Below, piece by piece: positions 18,701-25,471 of a DNA stretch of 64,000 nucleotides. The stretch covers positions 1-64,000 of the forward strand of contig JACMNQ010000035.1 of NCBI GenBank assembly GCA_014378465.1, in the 5' to 3' direction. The translations under genes were made by a program, and so were the position numbers. Source of the stretch: Oligoflexia bacterium (GTDB lineage: Bacteria; Bdellovibrionota; UBA1018). Position 1 is the first letter of the stretch. Each line of letters opens with the position of its first letter. The notes under the pieces are model-generated. The model did no database searches. It worked only from the letters and a program-made list of their open reading frames with translations, and was not told where the DNA came from.

Positions 18701-19394
18701 TGTCCTCAAAAATGGTGAAGTCAAATGCTGGGGAGCGAACTGGGACGGAATGCTCGGCAATAATACCAAGGTTGCATCCAGCTCTCCAGTATCAGTCGAG
18801 GGCCTGACGTCGGTCCTCTCCCTCTCCATGGGTCCGCGCCACGTGTGCGCTGTCCTCGCTGATGCAGTCAAGTGCTGGGGCTTTAACAGCTACGGCGCGC
18901 TAGGAAATGGGAATTTTGTAGAATCACTGACTCCAGTCATTGTGACAGGACTGACTGCAACTTCAGTCGCTGCTGGCTCAAACTCAAGCTGTGCGATCAC
19001 TGCAAGTGGTGAAACACAGTGCTGGGGCTGGGGTGGATTCGGTCAAACTGCAAATGCCACTTACAGCAACACAGCGGTTCCTGGGGTAGTCTCTGGCATC
19101 AATGCAACTACAGTTTCGGCCGGATACAAGCACTACTGCGCAATCGTGAGCGGTGGCGCGGTCAAGTGCTGGGGATACATGGAACACGGAAGCCTGGGAG
19201 ACGGAGTCACTGAGATTTCGGGTACCCCGGTTGAAGTTCTCAATCTGTCAGGGATCCAAACCTTGAACTCGGACGCTTCCCACACTTGTGCGATCACCAG
19301 CGCCGGCATCGTCAGATGCTGGGGCAATGGTTACGAAGGACAGGTCCACGCCGGGGTCGAAGGTGGAGAGCCTTCCTTTGTGATCAAGAAGTAA
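9738..19394 (+). CDS. Giant exported protein with 14 C-terminal RCC1 repeats
   Basis: 3218 residues. AGGGG lies about 8 bases before the ATG. Signal peptide 1-28 (THA/HA cleavage before VDLQVDC). A Pro/Ser hexanucleotide-repeat linker (PSPSPSPSS) lies near residues 181-194. A long Cys-containing region of unknown fold follows, then two fibronectin-III-like segments at about 2015-2245 (TIQLQWTESVPEYGTYEIQ and VQLNWTDTHASSDHYELQ). From about 2527 to the end are 14 RCC1/ATS1-type repeats, enough for two seven-bladed propellers. The protein is probably surface-exposed or secreted, binding proteins, peptidoglycan or host surface; the ligand is unknown. Nearly every blade carries two cysteines. No C-terminal sorting signal or autotransporter barrel is visible. 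Confidence 0.9.
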   Translation: MTIKNQILLWASIVGATLTLQPTPAHAVDLQVDCCGIPAAWVREAAAFIGKVEDKVNEEVNHYVSLANFDLGSQKFGIQGNASLGHLTAPKFDCKKPKEVLKSGMANFGIQPEYIVTAKLFGEKLDIVDARLIGAQGDAAAKSGQPRVGKSNILMSVLIVGVEVLHRKKAGPSTEAKSKTPDPTPSPSPSPSSACPTELPAQMTAGTEAKMKDINRSISQSTGVVPNIPIFPGVFIEFDAGFFLQASLLFTYGVDSSLYTKHGRYDVVDALDKNPANATDDFCEDPVVSASSTAPTPTSTNACAPVIACTKKSAKPPSKSDEFKKAVTAPVTAQINRFKTLKNQIKGLGPKKLWADAKNAASGMGADWKNLTSGHLSVAEICAATGNMAKAIRPLQQDWEQMQAAYGNAEGIKNDVVDLYKNRKEIPQMLIDGIPEVKANAGMAITGRAGGWAAAVLAIDGGIARGYAGIKGTLVLIDLKLGMGVVLSTKSQYVDLTVDVQQILLAGSIDLIYGVQIGPPATAVTFEDSINLFTFPGMTTTKHWLVGRLDFRAVSTSATKPMLFWCVNLFGNTTIDTDRCTDGFMAKNDVIPALAAHDEYVKNFLGEAPLDETANCIISDGGKPIITLHKNSGCLATLPANKTEALESIPAIGSDPEIRHPLSDFFAHNTEEFLSNLRTSDNVPMKIFTIDEEGAGGTTNTRTQIYEAASGVAVPTIKAANGGINLIQFENPEVYGGPSSTAPMQERIFSLNTRAQYAERLKQGSTTEKEPVKGDRNVTADLMINMDWMGSLWPATWSARPSNLKIYTGDLIGLPNDILIEMAKNFRMGRCQVSTDLTDYFVKLAGDSYPAGGDAQGRASVNMWSEDGGPCALSTPGNFTAPADGRAIYAACVLREALQKDECFPPSRAVSLVALANLSNKDAVDLFLGTPTTPKKISGDVFPKNPDYGIDTFYKVGESTNGPTLAYAQFFVAPYATPATFNPLVRATYGVGCALQPVRYDLDPGDSTSRKDQPIWIQERWWETGSFTTTYHRDLYVHFRATYARYAVGKLTDQARGVLITELPGYSTVQFKTKFLPRGLPGYTSGSTSALSGLQSNWSDDLICNSANRESPARFASEGQVELLKDAPGSTASGVGAELANAIRTCIQNGDCDYNPDGLGDLVPTLASTCEMKVTRVSSTSNTSFLTVPGSSSSSSLESCIQNTASPNFRDATAFCNDPIVRQSLINVLDVAPASTLVGAGKTVKLTASWKVQGKVDSSDITARQQGQRDIGTCTVHRDVAGGAISITGQTIQPDRSLASTGGTTSSCELAIGVRNSSTHISFRKQSLEEIESDPSGITSLNCWNSFGFVANPGVSSTEDTATANGICNSLSNSPDSLRKLYASDPVTVTRLLTTSSTVNPPSDTLTSVDAELVSMLYNIPTFPKSCTITLKVSQWNAIFNGGLCTVKLDPITQTNVGGILLPIADSFSVRIDPNTTDGPTACLAAIQLQELTNASGTSASCVQIRKLQKYLPFSGRGGARVSFAYGSSPLPGNTAVNCIGNYTAPSSSDDFLEEDNSCLLGGILSVPLPGPTSTFIDYYLDPRKLIRSSSTSLDAYRCDTAWNTYIHPNSSSGIPTSQIQFCQSNLPRVNRKLQELNNTTTNSTFSGFINVGYDYYKYTGGTPPFDLKPLTVGFKSWFANNVVSVNDLASCSYIFAESKGSFMGVLPYSIWTLTTSNGQEVTTNSCIRPTASTGPTSSQTTGKPDCLVMPPNHFALFGGGGPGFLAEAAATATNTDPFSAQGQTALCAQYMPRMTAVSEIQQSDNSKRFPLYSVRIDAKGNLVVPKDTDPAPMYCQPDSCTMDVVYSGESHLKPLGFFQSMGRLQNSYASCVETITAAAESTCNEFFTHTDLPDNTGVEIVAVYGNKLQTVKACERIEAPRECSLGVSRNSGYDISGLMTKPLGTSEVQTLSGHSGVFSALNTLDNCKAYFADVNYCSVDSSFLHDPSNPGGSYGVYRTFGGTNELLSSCYTSLTLDAKPLTAIDVGAPRQTIQLQWTESVPEYGTYEIQYCAGATCNPDSQTEPLHYKDIFSINDQSVSSFPSGIRVMPADAGVTYRCRIRLVRPAVSPQLRVALPWSLVAQATAQGVERNVILAQGLPVLVNTVQLNWTDTHASSDHYELQSCYGNGCTNFGPLPVEGTLGGQPAPTVSPIRPATPKTIKFKGINGGEVLTFRSRSFAPGATAGDGWSEPLVVVVTGGMINTLGNAAPFSITGQRNVMIGDCAPYSIALSSLSQNSLPPAETPLQNYVTPQLPSYLLSGGTGSYYADSQCTRAVTSVSKFPDRPSAFYYKTPGYEPGFTITATNSISLVTSGLGITVNRYRTTLLARMAMLTACIKGDLAACRAYVTSFPAGSEQDAAQVYLTTVLLQTGTTICSLLHWDCAPPANALYVLSLVSEQGSTKIPSFEVRGLPTGSLIKLLMNADSSCSNGSVHQLKTTTSDREPVTAENFPLQVKMASFRVAATLPDSTVACTNAVAYAYTTLDSITQVAAGSQHNCSVSSAGEVRCWGNNSSGQLGDGTKINSSASVAVSGLTASAVVAGGAHSCALLNDGSVKCWGANNDGQLGDGTTTSSMTPVLVPSLKATALAAGSTHTCALLASGAVKCWGSNYYGQIGAGVATRTSSFVPILIADVNATAITASNGRTCAILTDRSVKCWGLLGYTTPAKFDGPISSEVPVKIEGVLSAIAISTGSLHTCAIIEGGGVKCWGANTYKQLGAETAPDSPLTAVTVPSVSALAIASGGDSTCILQNSDRIKCWGSQAGSATYGRSLSGSATPVEVPGLEAIAIAISAGQSHVCAVVATGEVRCWGANTQGQLGDGSGSLNITPVLLPDVLASQISSGYSHTCALLKTGAVQCWGRNNDGQLGDGTNQGSRAPVTVPGLAASSLASGYSHTCALLTSGEVKCWGANSSGQLGNGTNTASNTPVLVPGISAASIQANAYNTCAVLKNGEVKCWGANWDGMLGNNTKVASSSPVSVEGLTSVLSLSMGPRHVCAVLADAVKCWGFNSYGALGNGNFVESLTPVIVTGLTATSVAAGSNSSCAITASGETQCWGWGGFGQTANATYSNTAVPGVVSGINATTVSAGYKHYCAIVSGGAVKCWGYMEHGSLGDGVTEISGTPVEVLNLSGIQTLNSDASHTCAITSAGIVRCWGNGYEGQVHAGVEGGEPSFVIKK
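17318..19390 (+). repeat. RCC1 repeat array, 14 copies of about 49 codons
   Basis: The consensus blade is VAAGxxHTCALLxxGxVKCWG followed by a loop such as ANxxGQLGDGT and a short strand ending in VPV. CWG is present in all 14 copies; loops diverge in copies 4, 6, 12 and 14. The HxC and KCWG cysteines recur about 10-12 residues apart in nearly every copy. Fourteen copies fit two seven-bladed beta-propellers. The copies differ enough at DNA level that this is an old rather than a recently amplified array. Confidence 0.9.
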
Positions 19395-19414
19395 GGCAAA
19401 GCTAAGCTTCTGAC

Positions 19415-19428
19415 GCGGGTAATCCCGC
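19415..19428 (+). terminator. Short GC hairpin after the RCC1 gene
   Basis: GCGGG-TAAT-CCCGC lies 21 bases after the stop codon. There is no T-run after it, so it is only a weak terminator candidate. Confidence 0.35.
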
Positions 19429-19460
19429 ACCACTCGCGAAGCAATCCGCTCTTCTCGGGA

Positions 19461-19523
19461 CTGAAGTTGTCCGTAGTTATTGTCACCCCAGCATATTACA
19501 ATTCCTTCTTTGGAAATCACCAA
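19461..19523 (-). pseudogene. RCC1 blade fragment on the minus strand
   Basis: The minus strand encodes VISKEGIVICWGDNNYGQLQ, an unmistakable half-blade of the RCC1 type, flanked by unrelated sequence. It has no start site and no second half. It lies immediately beyond the giant RCC1 gene but in the opposite orientation. Confidence 0.6.
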
Positions 19524-19538
19524 TCGTCTCCTCTTTTA

Positions 19539-19703
19539 GTGCCAGGCGCCTGCGGAGTCACAGCGCTCGCCGCTGGAGCCTTTCATACGTGTAGTGTGCT
19601 CCCGGGTAGATACGTCCATTGCACGGGCAGCAATGTATCCGCAGAACTGGGTGACGGCTACTCAGCCGAGGTCACCAACCTGTCACGGGTTGTGCTAAAA
19701 TAA
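19539..19703 (+). pseudogene. RCC1 blade fragment on the plus strand
   Basis: The plus strand encodes VTALAAGAFHTCSVL then HCTGSNVSAELGDG and ends after VTNLSRVVLK with a stop. This is one degenerate RCC1 blade (CWG altered to CTG), 145 bases beyond the giant gene's stop and in a different reading context. Together with the inverted fragment just before it, this looks like the relic of a second RCC1 gene or of the giant gene's former C-terminus, broken by an inversion. Confidence 0.6.
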
Positions 19704-19856
19704 ATTGACTGAGGATCTCGCTGCTCATCGACGCTTCGAACTACTGTCAACTCAGGAACACCCTTTACAGCGTCAATGGTATGCCGGTCATGTAACTCAA
19801 TGAAATTACGTTATAAATAAGCCTGCAGAAGCCGATGAAAAAGTCACTCAAATAGT
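19704..19856. other. Non-coding gap before the TPR gene
   Basis: AT-rich, with no gene seen. It ends at the TPR gene promoter (19857-19885). Confidence 0.5.
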
Positions 19857-19885
19857 TTGCTTTAATCAACATTGTTCATTATTAT
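19857..19885 (+). promoter_or_regulatory. Sigma-70-type promoter of the TPR gene
   Basis: TTGCTT (19857-19862), a 17-base spacer, then TATTAT (19880-19885). The surrounding bases (AAATAG directly upstream, TAACATAT downstream) match the promoter at 25416-25444. The predicted transcription start falls about at 19892, the A of the start codon, so the transcript may be leaderless. Confidence 0.65.
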
Positions 19886-19891
19886 TAACAT

Positions 19892-22800
19892 ATGTTTAAA
19901 AGCGCCCTATTCTGGATCGATGTCATTGGTTTCACCGCTCTCCTGGCCGTGGGTTCAACCCAGGTCTACGGCGATAACAAGGACATCAAGGTTGAACCCG
20001 CTGATCGAAGAGAAGTCACTGAAAGGAACGTGGACTCGGCTGCGCTCTCCGCACTCGAAAGTTCGCAGTCCAAGCTGACTTCACTTCTCAAGAAGTACCG
20101 CAACACTTCGCAGGAGCCGATCTTCCTGCAGAAACTCGCGGAACTTCAGCAGCAGAACGCTTCCATTCAATTTCGACTCGCGCACGGCGCCGCACATCAC
20201 GGAAAAACCGCGATCAATCTCAATTCCTACAAAGCGACGATGAGGCAAACCATCGCGACGTTGACTGAACTTTTCAGGAAATATCCACACACCGATGGCC
20301 TCGCACCTTCGTATTACATGCGCGGCAAGGCTTACGAAGAAATCGGCGACAACAAATCCGCGACGAACGATTACCTGCATCTGACGAGTCACTATCCCGA
20401 AGCGGATGAAACTCCCGCCGCTTTCATGGCGCTCGCCGAATTTGCGATCACCGCGAACGACCATGCCCTCGCGATCACCTACCTCAATGAAGTCGAAAAG
20501 CGCCCCGAAACTTCGCATTACCCTTTCGCTCTCTACAAACTCGCATGGGCTCACTACAACCTGAAGAACATTCCGAAGTCTCTGAGCTACGCTGAACGCA
20601 ACATCGCTTACTACAATGAGCGAAGAAAACCCGTCGAGAAGGGCACCGACTCCGGCGCTTTCAGTTCTGACGATGCACTTCTCGAAAATATATTGATGGA
20701 TTCGATGGTCTTCTTCTTCGAAGGCTACGAAGAAAAGATCGCGAACTACAAGGTCGGCGAAGCACTCCCCTACATTCACAAGCTCGAAAAAGGTCCGATC
20801 GCCGGCAAGATGCTTGCCCGCTTCGCGAAGCTTCTGCGCTCCCACGGCTATGAAGCCGATCTCGTCACCTGGAAGAATCAGGTGCTCGAAGAAGAATATT
20901 TCCGCCCCGAAGCTCTCGACGTGCTGATCACGACTTTCGAAAGCCAGATCAACAAACGCCGCTATCCTGAACTCGCGCAGAGCACCAGGGATCTCGTCTC
21001 ACTCTACAAGAAGGTCAAAGGCAAATACTCTTTCAACAAGGCTCACAAGATCCTGCTCGATACCGCCGAGAGCTTTCAGGAACTCATTCTGAAGAACAAA
21101 GGCTCCTCCGGAGTCGCGCAGCTGAGCACCACTCTCGCTTCCGTTTATGACGTCTTCACTCAAGTCGTCGACGAAACGGATCCCCGAATTCCAGAAGTGC
21201 ATTACAATCTGGCCGAGACGCTGTTTGAGATCAAGGATTACGAACAGGCGACGACTCACTACCGCTGGGTGGTGGAGCATCAGAACTGGGGATCCTGGAA
21301 CAAGGAACTGAAGGCCGGAAACGTGGCTGACGCAAGCCTCAAGGCCATCGGCAGCCGTTATGAAATTCTCCGCCAGAAAGGCCTGATTCCGACCGATGTG
21401 AAACCGGTCACACTGCCCGCTTCAGGCGAAGTCAAAGTCAATCCGGTGCTGGCCGAATGGGTCAACTGGGTGGATACCCACATCGACAAGACCAAAAGTC
21501 CGACGGACAAGTTCTACTTCGAAGCCAATCGCGCACTTTACACGCAGGGTGACGTCAACCGTGCCGTCGAACGCCTGATCAAATTCGCGCAGAAGTATCC
21601 TTCATCGGCCAGCGCCCTTCCTTCGGCCAGTCTGGCTCTCGACACTTACATCACCAGCGGTAAATGGGATCAGACTTATGATCTCGCCGTCGATTTCCAG
21701 GACATCAAGGTCTGGAAGAACTCTGAATTTTCCAAGCGCCTCTTTTCCGTCGCGGCTGATGCTTTCTACAAGAAGGTCGAAACCGCTTATGCCGCCAAAG
21801 ATTACGGCAACACTCTCAAGCTCTCTGAAAGGTTTCTGAAACTCTATTCGAAGAGCGCGCGATTGCCCGAAACACTCACTCTGGCCGGGGGAGCCGCCCT
21901 GGCTTCGCAGGACAAGGTCAAAGCCGATGAGTACTACAGCCGTCTCATCGCTGAAGCCCCGCAGTCCACAACCGTCAGCAATGCCTACCTGGCCCGGGCC
22001 TCGATCGCCGAAGAGAAGTACTCCTTCAGGGACGCCGCTCACAATCTGAAGGAATACCTGAGAACCGCGACTCCGGCCCCGAAAGACCCGAACGCGATCC
22101 GTCGCCGCATCCTCATGCTCTCCTGGTTGTCCAATGACTCCCTTGAGCTCAAGACGGCGCTCGAGTCCAAGGCTCTCTGCACCGAAGCGCTTGCGTCGGA
22201 GTGTGATCGCTACGCCGCGCTTCAAGGCTTCGGTTTCGCATCCAATCCGAAAGTGGCTTATGAACGCGCCAAAGACGCTCCCAATGAAAATCGCGCCATC
22301 TGGGGGGCCCTCGCTCTCGAGAAAATGGACGAGTTCGGTTTCAGAGATCGTCTGATCCTGATTCGTCAGGTCGCCTCACATTGGGAAGAGCTCGACCCAC
22401 TGGTCAAATTCAAACTGCTCCCACTCATCACGAAGAGCGTGCCTGCGGCTCTGCGCCTCAACCGCACGACCATCGCTGAGACTGCTCCGCTGAGAGCCGA
22501 TGAGAAGTACATCACTCGCCGCATCGAGGCGATTCGCGAAATTGAGAACGCTGTGACCAAAGTCATGAATCTCCCCTGGGCGGAGATCAAGGCGCAGGCC
22601 CTGAGTGAAGCTGCCTCGCTCTATGCCGATCTGGCCTCCGATCTTCAGAAGCTTCCGGCACCGAAAGGGACCGCAGGTCCTGAACTCACCGCTTACGAAG
22701 ACATGATCCGAAAAATCGTCATTCCCTTCGAAGAAAAGGGCAACGACCTGCAAGGCAAGGCTTACGAGATGGCGTCCGTCTTTGCCATTCAGCAGAAAGC

Positions 22801-23386
22801 CTTCCAGCAGATCGCCGACCCCTACTTTCAAGCCAATCCTTCGCAGTCCAAGGCTCGTGAAAAGGGCCGAAACAATTCTCGCCAGAAGACCCGCAAAGTC
22901 GCCTCGCTCAACACGCAGTTGATGGATCGTCTGGATTCCGAAGGAGACTGGGACAGCGTGGATCCGAAGAGCAAGAATGAAATGAAACGACTGAAAGGTC
23001 TCTGGGCTCAGGCCATCGAACAGCATGTCTGGCAACAGGCCGCATTCTTCAGCCAGGAGATGAAAGAAAAGAAGCTTCCGGAGGGTTCAATGGGTCTGGT
23101 TCGCGCGATCACCCTCGCGAATGCCGGCGCCCAGGCCGAAGCCCTGATGGAGCTCGAATCCACTCGCAGGAAGCTGACTCCCAAAGCGCAGCTTCTCAGT
23201 GCGGAAGTACTGATCGACTTCTACTGGGCTGTGGATGCCAAGGACAGGATTCAGGCCGTGATCAAGTCTCTTGAAGGCTCACATCCTGAAGATGCTCTGA
23301 AGCTGAAGCTCGACTTCGCTCCTCAGGTCGCTTCGAACAGCCCCAACGCTTCGGCGTCGACTTCAGTTCCCGAAAAGAAAAAGTGA
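19892..23386 (+). CDS. Periplasmic TPR protein of the Glt-like machine (GltD/AgmU-like)
   Basis: 1164 residues: N-terminal signal sequence (hydrophobic 8-24), then TPR-like helical repeats over most of the length (for example YYMRGKAYEEIGDNKSATND and YPFALYKLAWAHYNLKNIPK), ending in a Ser/Ala-rich tail. Size and domain plan fit the large periplasmic TPR scaffold GltD (AgmU) of the Myxococcus gliding complex; this equivalence is inference. No ribosome site precedes the ATG, and the promoter places +1 at about the ATG. Its last 24 bases overlap the convergent dacB gene. A fragment of a paralogue lies at 6548-6640, and the operon at 25.5 kb shares its promoter sequence. Confidence 0.85.
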   Translation: MFKSALFWIDVIGFTALLAVGSTQVYGDNKDIKVEPADRREVTERNVDSAALSALESSQSKLTSLLKKYRNTSQEPIFLQKLAELQQQNASIQFRLAHGAAHHGKTAINLNSYKATMRQTIATLTELFRKYPHTDGLAPSYYMRGKAYEEIGDNKSATNDYLHLTSHYPEADETPAAFMALAEFAITANDHALAITYLNEVEKRPETSHYPFALYKLAWAHYNLKNIPKSLSYAERNIAYYNERRKPVEKGTDSGAFSSDDALLENILMDSMVFFFEGYEEKIANYKVGEALPYIHKLEKGPIAGKMLARFAKLLRSHGYEADLVTWKNQVLEEEYFRPEALDVLITTFESQINKRRYPELAQSTRDLVSLYKKVKGKYSFNKAHKILLDTAESFQELILKNKGSSGVAQLSTTLASVYDVFTQVVDETDPRIPEVHYNLAETLFEIKDYEQATTHYRWVVEHQNWGSWNKELKAGNVADASLKAIGSRYEILRQKGLIPTDVKPVTLPASGEVKVNPVLAEWVNWVDTHIDKTKSPTDKFYFEANRALYTQGDVNRAVERLIKFAQKYPSSASALPSASLALDTYITSGKWDQTYDLAVDFQDIKVWKNSEFSKRLFSVAADAFYKKVETAYAAKDYGNTLKLSERFLKLYSKSARLPETLTLAGGAALASQDKVKADEYYSRLIAEAPQSTTVSNAYLARASIAEEKYSFRDAAHNLKEYLRTATPAPKDPNAIRRRILMLSWLSNDSLELKTALESKALCTEALASECDRYAALQGFGFASNPKVAYERAKDAPNENRAIWGALALEKMDEFGFRDRLILIRQVASHWEELDPLVKFKLLPLITKSVPAALRLNRTTIAETAPLRADEKYITRRIEAIREIENAVTKVMNLPWAEIKAQALSEAASLYADLASDLQKLPAPKGTAGPELTAYEDMIRKIVIPFEEKGNDLQGKAYEMASVFAIQQKAFQQIADPYFQANPSQSKAREKGRNNSRQKTRKVASLNTQLMDRLDSEGDWDSVDPKSKNEMKRLKGLWAQAIEQHVWQQAAFFSQEMKEKKLPEGSMGLVRAITLANAGAQAEALMELESTRRKLTPKAQLLSAEVLIDFYWAVDAKDRIQAVIKSLEGSHPEDALKLKLDFAPQVASNSPNASASTSVPEKKK

Positions 23387-25000
23387 AGAATTGATCATCC
23401 GGGTCAGGGCGACCGCTACCCGGTCCTGGGCAGCGTGCGCTTCGGCCTTGTGACTGGACGTCGTCTGACTGAGAACGATGAACGGGATGAATTCGACCGC
23501 TGTTCGTCTTTCATCAAAACGCGGAACATAACCTGACAGGTGATAGCTCCCCGTCAAAGTGCCGGTCTTGGCTCGCACCACTCCCTCGGCCACGGTACCC
23601 TTCATCCGGGTCGCGAGAGTGCCGTCCACTCCCGCGATGGGGAATGCGTCCCAAAGGTGACTGAAGTTGTCTTTAAACGGCGCTTCCCGGAGAGTCACCA
23701 TCAGAGCCTGGCTCGTCACCTGACTTTTTTTGGAGAGTCCGCAGCCGTCATAGAGCACCACCTGATCGAGAAAATATCCGGGGATCGGAGTCACCTTTGC
23801 GAACTCCGCATTGACCAACCCGATCGTCGAGATGAATTCCTTCATCACCTTCTGGCCCGCAAGCAACAGCGAATCACTCTCGTTGCCACGTACGCTGCCC
23901 AATTTTCTCTGAAGATCCTCGCCGATGAAATTGATGCTGTCTTTCACGAAGGGCTTCATGATTTCTGAAAGGGGTGGAGAAGAGAGCGTGAAGCCCGGCG
24001 CGTCCGTGAGGGGAGCCCTCTGAATGAAAGGCACGTTTCGATCCAGTTCAAGCACGATCCCCTGTTCCTCGAGCGCGAGGATGAGAAGATTTCGAATCCA
24101 GCTTTTCGCGTCGTGAATCGGAAGATCAAACGAGACGGGATCGGAACCGGCTTTCCAGGTCCCACTGATCAGGTAACGACCGTTCGGCATGCCGTTCACG
24201 GAAATCGGCTCCACCCGCAGATTCGTGCGAGTGCCGCGCACGATGCTGAGTTCAACCGGAGTTGCCACACCTTTGGACTGCCACGATCCGGACGTCGGCC
24301 CTCGCACTTCATAGGAAGCGCAGTTCACATCCAGGTTGAAAGATTGAGGAAGCGCACCATAACACTTGAGTTGATCGGATTCATCCCAACCTTCAGGAAA
24401 TTCGAGATGGTCCCACCGTGGATCGGCCGAGAACAGGTCAAGGGTGCCGGTGATCTTCTGAACGCCGGCGGCCCCGATCTTTTCCGCGATCTGATTCACT
24501 CGAGTGCGATTGTTCTCTCCGAACTCGCTCATTCCCCAGGTGGGATCCCCTCTTCCGAAGAGTTTCAGATTTCGGATCTGATGCGACGAATTCGTTTTTT
24601 CCCACTGGACGTCCGTCGTGAATCTGAAGGAAGGTCCAAGGTATCTGAGTGCGGCAAGTGAAGTGAAAATCTTGCTCACGGATGCAGGCGGAAAATAAAT
24701 GCGTTCATTCTCCGCGTAGGGAGACGGCCCCAGGAGTTCAACGCCGTATTGCACAGGTGAATTTCCGGTGGGATCCAGAATTTTTCCCCAGTTTGGAGGA
24801 GTATCCTTGTGATCATGTCCGAAGATGCTTTCAGAATCCGGGATGCTGATGCGCACTTCGCCTGCGGCCAGAAGTGAAGCGCCGGAACGGCGAGACTCGC
24901 TCGCCGCTTGCGCCGTCGAAAACGTGAGCGCCAAAGGCACAAGAAGCCAGCGAGCCCACCTGAAAGACACCGCATCTGAATTTCTGGACAAGTGATTCAT
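23363..25000 (-). CDS. dacB: D-alanyl-D-alanine carboxypeptidase/endopeptidase, PBP4 (S13) family
   Basis: 545 residues, exported (signal peptide about 15-32, AQA). The three penicillin-interacting motifs of class C low-molecular-weight PBPs are present: SVSK (S107, K110), SIN (355-357, where the family usually has SDN) and KTG (478-480). A domain of about 180 residues lies between the first two motifs, as in PBP4. It cleaves D-Ala or D-Ala-mDAP cross-links in peptidoglycan. The start at 25000 is preferred over a longer frame because a GGGGGG stretch lies just upstream and the signal peptide then starts normally. It is inserted on the minus strand between two parts of the Glt-like locus and overlaps the TPR gene tail by 24 bases. 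Confidence 0.88.
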   Translation of the reverse strand: MNHLSRNSDAVSFRWARWLLVPLALTFSTAQAASESRRSGASLLAAGEVRISIPDSESIFGHDHKDTPPNWGKILDPTGNSPVQYGVELLGPSPYAENERIYFPPASVSKIFTSLAALRYLGPSFRFTTDVQWEKTNSSHQIRNLKLFGRGDPTWGMSEFGENNRTRVNQIAEKIGAAGVQKITGTLDLFSADPRWDHLEFPEGWDESDQLKCYGALPQSFNLDVNCASYEVRGPTSGSWQSKGVATPVELSIVRGTRTNLRVEPISVNGMPNGRYLISGTWKAGSDPVSFDLPIHDAKSWIRNLLILALEEQGIVLELDRNVPFIQRAPLTDAPGFTLSSPPLSEIMKPFVKDSINFIGEDLQRKLGSVRGNESDSLLLAGQKVMKEFISTIGLVNAEFAKVTPIPGYFLDQVVLYDGCGLSKKSQVTSQALMVTLREAPFKDNFSHLWDAFPIAGVDGTLATRMKGTVAEGVVRAKTGTLTGSYHLSGYVPRFDERRTAVEFIPFIVLSQTTSSHKAEAHAAQDRVAVALTRMINSSLFLFGN

Positions 25001-25415
25001 CGCGCCCCCCCGAGCAGCTGGAAACAGCACTCCCGTTATTTCGCGGAAAATCTGAAAACGCAAATATTCGGCCGTGCGAACTCACCGCGCGAGATCCGGG
25101 ACTGGGGTTCGAGCATTTTCCATTTTGTTCATTTCTCCGCACTGTTTCGCATTTCTTCGAGTTTCATGACGCCGCAACAGGATCCTCGGATCGTGACGCA
25201 AAGCGGGAGTTTTCAAGAACGCAAACTCGGATTTCAGTGATTTGGACCAGAAGTGCCGAAAGCTCTCAATTCGATTTTAAGAGGCTTTGGCGAGGTCAGA
25301 AGCGGGGGCCGCGGGTCCAAGCTTAACTGCAAGTGAGCAAAGTCCAGTCAAAACGACTGTCAAAAGTCACTTAAGTGCATGATTTTACGATTGAATAAAA
25401 GTCGACTTAAATAGT
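25001..25415. other. Divergent intergenic region between dacB and the AgmX-type operon
   Basis: No gene is seen. The dacB ribosome site is at its left end and the operon promoter follows at its right end. The right half is AT-rich. Confidence 0.5.
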
Positions 25416-25444
25416 TTGCTTTTGTTTAGTATGTTAACTAATAT
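25416..25444 (+). promoter_or_regulatory. Sigma-70-type promoter of the Glt-like operon
   Basis: TTGCTT (25416-25421), a 17-base spacer, then TAATAT (25439-25444). It shares the flank AAATAG and the downstream TTAACATAT with the TPR-gene promoter at 19857. Expected start of transcription is near 25451, leaving a 20-base leader that contains GGAG (25462-25465), 6 bases before the ATG at 25472. Confidence 0.7.
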
Positions 25445-25471
25445 TAACATATAGATCGAACGGAGAATTCA

